Assembly: GCA_009783135.1 (NCBI GenBank) | Contig: WRHS01000066.1 | Coordinates: 1-5,561 of the forward strand | DNA length: 5,561 nucleotides | From: Dehalococcoidia bacterium | GTDB taxonomy: Bacteria; Chloroflexota; Dehalococcoidia; Dehalococcoidales; UBA1222 | Direction: 5' to 3' | Part shown: positions 1 to 4,485 of the stretch, piece by piece | How positions within the stretch are numbered: position 1 is the first letter of the stretch | How the letters are laid out: each line of letters starts with the position of its first letter | The notes under the pieces: model-generated | The model's database searches: none | Told to the model about the DNA's origin: nothing | Seen by the model: the letters and a program-made list of their open reading frames with translations, nothing else | Translations under genes and position numbers: made by a program

Positions 1-1
1 C

Positions 2-43
2 CTGAGCCCCGCGGAGAAAGCCCTCAAGGATATGGCGTTCTGA
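2..43 (+). CDS. Possible C-terminal end of an unidentified gene (partial)
   Basis: The frame starting at base 2 is open from the window edge and reads LSPAEKALKDMAF before a TGA at 41-43. The mix of small, charged and hydrophobic residues looks like the helical tail of a soluble protein. The frame beginning at base 1 stays open past 100 but reads as low-plausibility Arg/Pro/Gly sequence. Only 13 residues are visible, so no family can be named and chance is not excluded. A short hairpin at 47-61 follows the stop directly, which would fit a gene end. Confidence 0.35.
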   Translation: MSPAEKALKDMAF

Positions 44-44
44 C

Positions 45-168
45 TCCCCGATTTAATCGGGATTACAGCAGGCGGTACTGTGCTGGAATCTAACCAGCTT
101 GCTTTCCATATATCCCCAGATGTAACTGGGATTAAGGGCACCTATTTAATTGTGGGTTAGACTACCAC
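45..168. other. Cluster of short hairpins in a gene-free stretch
   Basis: Four short inverted repeats lie in a row. They are CCCGAT/ATCGGG (47-52/56-61), GCTGG/CCAGC (82-86/94-98), CCCAG/CTGGG (115-119/126-130) and GTGG/CCAC (152-155/165-168). The first and third share the frame TCCCC...GGGATTA although their inner stem bases differ. CAGCA at 66-70 can also pair with TGCTG at 81-85, which would compete with the second hairpin. None is followed by a T-run, so these are not clear intrinsic terminators. They could be part of a small structured RNA, a decayed repeat, or chance. The rest of the gap, to 314, is AT-rich and shows nothing recognisable: no tRNA and no ORF. Confidence 0.3.
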
Positions 169-314
169 TTTAAGAATTGTCATGTCAAGGAAATTTAGTT
201 CGCAAAACCTGGCATACTTTTTGATATTTCATAATTTATGTCAAATGCCCACTAAGGATGGACGAGGATATCGTTAATGCAAGACAGAATGACATAGCAG
301 GAAAAACATGCCGA

Positions 315-1685
315 CTACAACTGCTTTACCATATATCCTGAGCAAAACTTATACCCTTGCTCTGCGTAATACTGTCTTGCACCAACCCCACTTAAAACAG
401 CTATGGTAGAAGCTCCGACATCAACAGAAGCCATTCGCTCAGCCTCAGCCAGTAAAGCCTTCCCAAGCCCTTGGTGTTGCGCCGCCAGCTTCTCACGTTG
501 CCCCAAAGAGAGCTCGCTACCAAACACATGCAACTCACGTACTAATGCCAAAGGTAAAGTAGAACCAAACAGTGATGGCGGCTGACTTTCAACCCTCAGC
601 CGCAACAAGCCAAATAGTGTTTCATACTCATCTTCAAAAGAGAGCATTATCTCGCGCCCATTTGATGCCTGATAATCACGCGACACCAAATGTGGCGTTC
701 CAGCCTTCCATCCATTTTTAATACGATGGCCATGTTCTCGACAACGTATGCAGCGACAATTATCACCACGAGATACCATCAGTTCACGGACAGAATCGCG
801 CACAGAGTCGCGCAACCCTCCAACAATGTAATTTGCTGGGATATCGCGCAACACACGTGATATGCGCACATACGGTGGCACTTCTGACTTTATGTCAGCC
901 ATCAACTTGAGCATGACATCATTTGAGTAAGGAGCATAAAGCCCTTCCTTGTACCACTGCTCCAGCATGGTGCCCTCAACCACCATGGTGGGATAAAGCT
1001 TAAGTCCATCGGGACAATATGCCGGGTTATGAAACAATTCACGCGACATTTCAAGGTCACGCGCCGGCGTCGAGCCCGGCAGTCCGGGCATCCAGTGATA
1101 GTACACCTTAAAGCCATACCCCTTAAGAATAGCTGTGGCACGCTCTACGTCAGCTACTGAGTGCCCCCGGCGTACTTTTTCATATATGGCGTCATCCAAT
1201 ACCTGTACGCCCAATTCAACCCGTGTGGCGCCAAAGTCCAGCATGCGACGGATTTCGTCTTCCCCGCAAACGTCCGGTCGCGTTTCCACGCATAATCCCA
1301 CACACCTGCATGCCGCCGTTTCATTGCGTCTTTGTGCTTCGTCCAAAGTATCGGATACCTCGCCGTTCATGGCATCGTAGCATGCTTTAACAAACTGGTA
1401 CTGATACTCCACTGGTGTTGCCAAGAAAGTGCCTCCCATGATGATAAGTTCGATTTTATCTGTGGGGTGCCCCATATCAGTTAGCATAGCGGTGCGCCGC
1501 TGCACCTGTCGGTAAGGGTCGTAGTCGCATCCGCGCGCACGAATCACCGCAGGAGACAGAGGGGTATAACTCTGCGGTGTCGCACCATACGTGGGGCAGT
1601 AAACGCAGTGTCCCGGGCATCCTGATGGCTTCGTCATGACCGCAACCGGCGTGACACCTGATATTGTGCGTGAGAGTTTCTTCAT
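315..1685 (-). CDS. elp3: Elp3 family tRNA wobble-uridine-34 carboxymethylation enzyme (radical SAM plus GNAT)
   Basis: This 456-residue cytosolic enzyme belongs to the Elp3 family, which uses radical SAM chemistry and acetyl-CoA to add a carboxymethyl-type group to C5 of tRNA U34. The radical SAM cluster motif is C23-x3-C27-x2-C30. It is followed by family blocks MGGTF (83-87), ETRPD (134-138), GVQ (159-161), HWMPGLPG (197-204) and DGLKLYPT (226-233). A cysteine-rich linker (C310, C312, C315) sits where Elp3 proteins bind zinc. The C-terminal GNAT domain (about 375-456) has ELHVFGS (384-390), the acetyl-CoA loop QHQGLGKALL (403-412) and the SGVGARQYY block (432-440). The protein ends in the family's usual MVK motif. 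It lacks the roughly 80-90 residue N-terminal tRNA-binding region of the eukaryotic protein, as the Dehalococcoides form does. The start is an ATG whose nearest Shine-Dalgarno-like AAGG (1697-1700) lies a rather long 11 nt upstream. A RDSV-RDSV doubling occurs at 292-299. It is transcribed divergently from the acetyltransferase gene. Confidence 0.95.
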   Translation of the reverse strand: MKKLSRTISGVTPVAVMTKPSGCPGHCVYCPTYGATPQSYTPLSPAVIRARGCDYDPYRQVQRRTAMLTDMGHPTDKIELIIMGGTFLATPVEYQYQFVKACYDAMNGEVSDTLDEAQRRNETAACRCVGLCVETRPDVCGEDEIRRMLDFGATRVELGVQVLDDAIYEKVRRGHSVADVERATAILKGYGFKVYYHWMPGLPGSTPARDLEMSRELFHNPAYCPDGLKLYPTMVVEGTMLEQWYKEGLYAPYSNDVMLKLMADIKSEVPPYVRISRVLRDIPANYIVGGLRDSVRDSVRELMVSRGDNCRCIRCREHGHRIKNGWKAGTPHLVSRDYQASNGREIMLSFEDEYETLFGLLRLRVESQPPSLFGSTLPLALVRELHVFGSELSLGQREKLAAQHQGLGKALLAEAERMASVDVGASTIAVLSGVGARQYYAEQGYKFCSGYMVKQL

Positions 1686-1693
1686 GCGATAAT
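1685..1693 (+). promoter_or_regulatory. Candidate extended -10 for the acetyltransferase-Cdd1 operon
   Basis: TGCGATAAT fits an extended -10 (TG-N-GATAAT, 5 of 6 to consensus). A poor -35 (TTGTGC, 1664-1669) lies 18 bp upstream. Transcription would start near 1700, leaving a leader of about 80 nt before the ATG at 1781. It overlaps the Elp3 start codon, so the two divergent genes would compete for the same DNA. This was found by eye only. Confidence 0.25.
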
Positions 1694-1706
1694 GTACCTT
1701 GATATA

Positions 1707-1735
1707 AGTCTATCAGTTATGCCTTGTGCAGACAA
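1707..1735 (-). promoter_or_regulatory. Candidate elp3 promoter
   Basis: Read on the minus strand, TTGTCT (complement of 1730-1735) and TAGACT (complement of 1707-1712) are separated by exactly 17 bp. Each matches the sigma-70 consensus at 4 of 6 positions. It would give a very short leader, about 15 nt, before the elp3 ATG. The weak matches and the short leader keep this tentative. Confidence 0.22.
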
Positions 1736-1780
1736 AGTTTTTTCTTGTCCTGCGCATCGGGGGTCAAAAAGAGTAAACCT

Positions 1781-3214
1781 ATGAGTTTTGCCATACGTCC
1801 CATACGACCGGAAGAGCATTGCCTGCTTGATGAGTTTCTTTACAACGCCATCTTTTTGCCGCCCGGCGTTTCTCCTCCTCCGCGGGATATAATTTCCAAG
1901 CCTGAAATATCCGCTTATATCAAAGACTTCGGAGGCGTGCATGACTGCGGCATCGTCTCAGAACAAGACGGGCAGGTTGTGGGCATGGCATGGACACGTA
2001 TAATTGCAGCATACGGGCATATTGACGACGAAACACCCGAGCTTGCCATATCCGTTCTGCCGGCATACCGCAACCGTGGCATCGGAACGCTTATGATGCT
2101 CTATCTGTTTGAGTTGCTAAGCCGGCATGACTATTCCAAAACATCTCTCTCTGTGCAAAAAGCCAACCCTGCAGTGCGCTTTTATGAGCGGCTGGGATAT
2201 GAGGTTTTGCGCGAGAATGCTGGGGATTTCATCATGGTGAAAGAACTGGGAGTGCACCTGCGGGAATGGAAAAATGAGGACGCATCCGAGCTGGCGCTTA
2301 CGCTCAACAACAAAAAAGTACAGGACCATTTACGCGACGGCATCCCGTTTCCCTATACAGAAAAAGACGCAGGTGAGTTCATTCATAAGACTCTTAACGC
2401 CGAAAAAGATACTCAGTTTGCTTTTGCCGTTACATATAACGGCAAAATGATCGGGAGCATCGGTGTGTTCCGCAAAGACAATGTGCACCATCTCACTGCC
2501 GAGTTGGGCTACTATATTGCCGAGGCTTATTGGGGCAAGGGAATTATGACAAAAGCCGTTAAGCAGATACGTGCCTTTGTGTTTGAGCATACGGATATAG
2601 TGCGCATATTTGCGACACCTTTTGCGGCGAACCGCGCATCTTGCAGGGTACTGGAAAAGGCAGGGTTTACGTTTGAGGGATGCCTGCGTCAAAATTGCGT
2701 TAAAAATGGTAAGGTGCTGGATAACGCCATGTATGCACTGCTCAAAAGTCCTTCTATACGCCCGCTGGATACCGGAGACTTAGCTTCAGCAATAGAACTC
2801 GTCTGGCGCGTTTTTTGTGAGTTTGAAGCACCAGACTATTCAGATGACGGCACTGCAGAGTTTAAAGCATTTATTGGACAAAATTCCATGGCAGATAAAA
2901 TGGCAAGCGGTGAGTTTAAGCTTTGGGGTGCGTTTGAAGCTGAAAAAATAGTCGGCGTTATCTCCATAAAGCCTCCTTTGCATATTTCGCTTTTGTTTGT
3001 TGACAAGCAATATCACCGCCGCGGCATAGCCCGCGACCTTCTTGCAACTGTGCTAAATGATACTTCTGTCACTTGCGGGCATAACTGCATTACCGTTCAT
3101 TCCTCGCCTTATGCGGTTCAAATCTACCACAGGTTGGGTTTTGCACCAACCTACAGTGAGCAAAATTTAAAAGGTATACGCTTTACGCCCATGAAGCGCC
3201 TGCTAAAAGGATAA
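1781..3214 (+). CDS. Triple GNAT-domain N-acetyltransferase
   Basis: This 477-residue protein consists of three consecutive GNAT (acetyl-CoA-dependent N-acetyltransferase) domains, probably cytosolic. Domain 1 (about 2-155) carries the acetyl-CoA loop RNRGIG at 97-102 and the closing AVRFYERLGYE block. Domain 2 (about 158-321) resembles the RimJ/RimL class, with HLRDGIPFPYT, LGYYIAEAYWGKGIMT (loop at 251-256) and the NRASCRVLEKAGF block. Domain 3 (about 325-477) has HRRGIA at 412-417 and AVQIYHRLGF near its end. All three keep a recognisable cofactor loop, so none looks plainly dead. Substrates cannot be read from sequence. The ATG at 1781 is chosen because the first GNAT strand (FAIRPIRPEE) begins two residues later. 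The frame opens 57 bp earlier at a TTG, but the residues it adds are not GNAT-like. GAG at 1771-1773 is the only nearby Shine-Dalgarno trace. The Cdd1-like gene follows 9 bp after the stop. Confidence 0.9.
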   Translation: MSFAIRPIRPEEHCLLDEFLYNAIFLPPGVSPPPRDIISKPEISAYIKDFGGVHDCGIVSEQDGQVVGMAWTRIIAAYGHIDDETPELAISVLPAYRNRGIGTLMMLYLFELLSRHDYSKTSLSVQKANPAVRFYERLGYEVLRENAGDFIMVKELGVHLREWKNEDASELALTLNNKKVQDHLRDGIPFPYTEKDAGEFIHKTLNAEKDTQFAFAVTYNGKMIGSIGVFRKDNVHHLTAELGYYIAEAYWGKGIMTKAVKQIRAFVFEHTDIVRIFATPFAANRASCRVLEKAGFTFEGCLRQNCVKNGKVLDNAMYALLKSPSIRPLDTGDLASAIELVWRVFCEFEAPDYSDDGTAEFKAFIGQNSMADKMASGEFKLWGAFEAEKIVGVISIKPPLHISLLFVDKQYHRRGIARDLLATVLNDTSVTCGHNCITVHSSPYAVQIYHRLGFAPTYSEQNLKGIRFTPMKRLLKG

Positions 3215-3223
3215 GTACTCATC

Positions 3224-3478
3224 ATGAAAACTATTTCAGATCTCACCAAAATACCCGGCATCGGGAAAAACATGGCGCAACACTTAATTAACGCCGGATA
3301 CCCAGATATTGACTCGCTTAAAGGGCAGGACCCTCAGGAAATCTATCGCAAGGACTGCTTATTTCAAGGGTGCCACGTAGACCGATGCGCTTTTTACGCT
3401 TATCGTCTTGCCGTGGCATATGCCAATGGGGAAATTACCGATTCCGAGAAACTGAAGTGGTGGAACTGGAAAGACTGA
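3224..3478 (+). CDS. Cdd1-family helix-hairpin-helix protein
   Basis: This 84-residue protein matches what is known as the Cdd1 or 'pathogenicity locus' family, named from a small gene beside the Clostridioides difficile toxin locus but widespread elsewhere. A helix-hairpin-helix DNA-binding motif opens it (LTKIPGIGKNMAQHLINAG, residues 7-25, hairpin PGIG at 11-14), and a second turn follows around DSLKGQDPQEIY. The family's cysteine-containing core is present (C45, C50 and the HVDRC motif ending at C55). So is the C-terminal LKWWNWKD signature, so the protein looks full length. Its function is unknown; non-specific DNA or RNA binding is inferred from the fold. AAAAGGA (3205-3211) overlaps the stop of the preceding gene and could serve as Shine-Dalgarno at a long 12-nt spacing. 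The 9-bp gap indicates co-transcription with the acetyltransferase. Confidence 0.88.
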   Translation: MKTISDLTKIPGIGKNMAQHLINAGYPDIDSLKGQDPQEIYRKDCLFQGCHVDRCAFYAYRLAVAYANGEITDSEKLKWWNWKD

Positions 3479-3572
3479 ATAGCGCTATCAATGCATAAGT
3501 TGCTGTGAACAAAATCATCCAAGGCAAAATGATGCCGCTGACCGCATCTTCCCTAATAAACTACGACCAGTA

Positions 3573-3601
3573 TTTGTTTTACCATTGCCATGCTTGGTCG
3601 T
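3573..3601. repeat. 7-bp inverted repeat flanking a 15-nt spacer
   Basis: ACGACCA (3573-3579) and TGGTCGT (3595-3601) are exact complements, and one G-T wobble would extend the stem. It ends four bases before the large palindrome at 3606. It could fold in a transcript reading through from the Cdd1 gene or be an operator half of the same regulatory region. No T-run follows. At this length, chance is a live possibility. Confidence 0.35.
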
Positions 3602-3605
3602 CCAA

Positions 3606-3652
3606 ATTTTCTATGTTATTTTAACATGCGATGTTAAAATAACATAGAAAAT
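3606..3652. repeat. Perfect 22-bp-arm palindrome with four alternating 6-bp half-sites
   Basis: The arms at 3606-3627 and 3631-3652 are perfectly complementary around a GCG centre. Inside, ATGTTA (3613-3618), TAACAT (3622-3627), ATGTTA (3631-3636) and TAACAT (3640-3645) alternate in orientation with exactly 3 bp between neighbours. Each arm is thus itself palindromic. This regular 9-bp spacing looks like paired operators for a dimeric regulator. A plain AT-rich hairpin or a small mobile-element remnant is the alternative. No T-run follows, so it is not a standard terminator. It lies 27 bp ahead of the methyltransferase ATG. No regulator gene is in the window. Confidence 0.8.
3632..3640 (+). 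promoter_or_regulatory. Candidate extended -10 of the methyltransferase gene
   Basis: TGTTAAAAT (TG-N-TAAAAT, 5 of 6 to consensus) lies inside the right arm of the palindrome. It would start transcription near 3647, about 33 nt before the ATG. A second extended -10-like TGTTATTTT is at 3614-3622, with a weak TTGGTC 17 bp upstream of its hexamer (3594-3599). Overlap with the palindrome would let a bound protein block RNA polymerase directly. No good -35 precedes the right-arm copy. Confidence 0.35.
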
Positions 3653-3679
3653 GAGAGAATCACTTGGCGACAGATAAGT

Positions 3680-4339
3680 ATGAATAAACCAGAATCGACT
3701 CCACAGGATTTTGATGCCATAGCCCCGGCTTGGTACAACTTCCGGCATTACACCATATTTAAAGCCGAGTTGGACGCGCTGGCGCAACGTTGGAAAACAG
3801 GGAAACTGCTCAACCTTGGTTGCGGGCACGGCGCCGACTTTCTGCCTTTCAAAAACGCTTTTGAGCTTTACGGGATGGATTATTCCGAAGGTATGCTGGA
3901 ACAAGCCAAACGCTTTGCGCAAAAGCATGCTTTCAGTGTCAGCACCACACAGGCAGACCTAAGGGCACTGCCATACGCCAGCGAAAGCTTTGAGCAGGCT
4001 ATTGCCGTGGCCACCTACCATCACATCAAAGGTCATGCTGAGCAACTAAAAGCACTCGCGGAGTTGCACCGCGTACTAAAACCCGACGGGGAGGCTTTTA
4101 TAACTGCTTGGAACCGCCTTCAGCCACGGTTCTGGTTCAAAAGCAAAGAAATATTGTTGCCATTCAATGTAGGTCCCCAAACCATTGAGCGTTATTACTA
4201 TCTGTTCACATTCGGCGAACTGGAAAAACTGGCGCATAAATCAGGGTTTGGTATTCTGCGCTCAGCACCAGAGAGCCGCTACCATTTCCCTGTGAAAATG
4301 TTCTCGCGCAATATTTGCCTCTTGATAAAAAAGCACTAG
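3680..4339 (+). CDS. Trm9/ALKBH8-like class I SAM-dependent methyltransferase, probable tRNA wobble-uridine methyltransferase
   Basis: This 219-residue cytosolic methyltransferase has the Rossmann SAM-binding loop LLNLGCGHG (43-51), the acidic post-I residue D67 (LYGMDYS), motif II around QADLRALPY (91-99) and RVLKPDGEAF (131-140). Beyond the generic fold it carries features typical of Trm9 and the ALKBH8 methyltransferase domain. These are an FDAIAPAWY opening (11-19), YHHI (113-116), ITAW after motif III (141-144), SKEILLPF (155-162), ERYYYLFTFGELEKL (170-184) and a SRNICLLIKK end (209-218). In eukaryotes that family esterifies the Elp3-made carboxymethyl group on tRNA U34 to mcm5U. Finding it two genes from elp3 supports the same role, but this is inferred. 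Alternatives are a CmoM-like tRNA or a small-molecule methyltransferase. The length is that of the catalytic domain alone, and no Trm112 partner is seen. The ATG has no strong Shine-Dalgarno sequence. A 201-bp gap upstream suggests its own promoter. Confidence 0.85.
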   Translation: MNKPESTPQDFDAIAPAWYNFRHYTIFKAELDALAQRWKTGKLLNLGCGHGADFLPFKNAFELYGMDYSEGMLEQAKRFAQKHAFSVSTTQADLRALPYASESFEQAIAVATYHHIKGHAEQLKALAELHRVLKPDGEAFITAWNRLQPRFWFKSKEILLPFNVGPQTIERYYYLFTFGELEKLAHKSGFGILRSAPESRYHFPVKMFSRNICLLIKKH

Positions 4340-4485
4340 CCATGTGTTAGGATGCTGCATTATGCCATGTTTTGTACACGGATGTAGCGTTATATACACC
4401 CTAACCGTTGCATGATGTTGCGTCATAACGCCCTATGTTTTGTCATGATTTGCAACAAATTTGCATCAATAGCACATGCCCGGGG
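4340..4485. other. Repeat-rich convergent gap, candidate attachment-site region
   Basis: The gap between the ends of the methyltransferase and integrase genes is dense in short repeats. ATGTTTTGT occurs at 4367-4375 and 4435-4443. ATTTGCA occurs at 4448-4454 and 4459-4465, one helical turn apart. TGCAA/TTGCA form an inverted pair at 4451-4465. GCGTTAT/ATAACGC pair at 4387-4393/4425-4431, and GTTAGG/CCTAAC pair at 4346-4351/4400-4405. CGTT-GC-ATGA and TCAT-AACG (4406-4415/4423-4430) frame a 7-bp centre, the general layout of a tyrosine-recombinase core site. No tRNA end and no T-run terminator is seen. The att interpretation rests on the adjacent integrase. Confidence 0.3.
4406..4430. repeat. 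Interrupted inverted repeat around a 7-bp centre
   Basis: CGTT (4406-4409) plus ATGA (4412-4415) pair with TCAT (4423-4426) plus AACG (4427-4430), with a two-base GC bulge on the left and the 7-bp centre TGTTGCG. The 7-bp centre flanked by inverted arms resembles a tyrosine-recombinase core site. It lies 56 bp from the end of the integrase gene. It could equally be a weak hairpin between convergent genes. Confidence 0.3.

Noticed and set aside
47..61. Hairpin after base 43 as an intrinsic terminator
   Set aside because: The stem is only 6 bp and is followed by ATTACAG rather than a T-run.
44..314. tRNA gene as an integration target in the left gap
   Set aside because: No cloverleaf, TTCGA-type T-loop or acceptor stem could be assembled from the hairpins.
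1724..1780. Upstream TTG start for the acetyltransferase
   Set aside because: It would add 19 residues that do not resemble GNAT sequence, while the ATG at 1781 sits two residues before the first GNAT strand.
1682..1942. Minus-strand ORF of 86 codons upstream of elp3
   Set aside because: Most of its length lies opposite the first GNAT domain, and its translation is basic with no recognisable motif; it is a shadow of the real gene.
2330..2692. Minus-strand ORF of 120 codons
   Set aside because: It lies wholly opposite the RimJ/RimL-like GNAT domain, which has clear family motifs. Its own translation resembles no protein domain.
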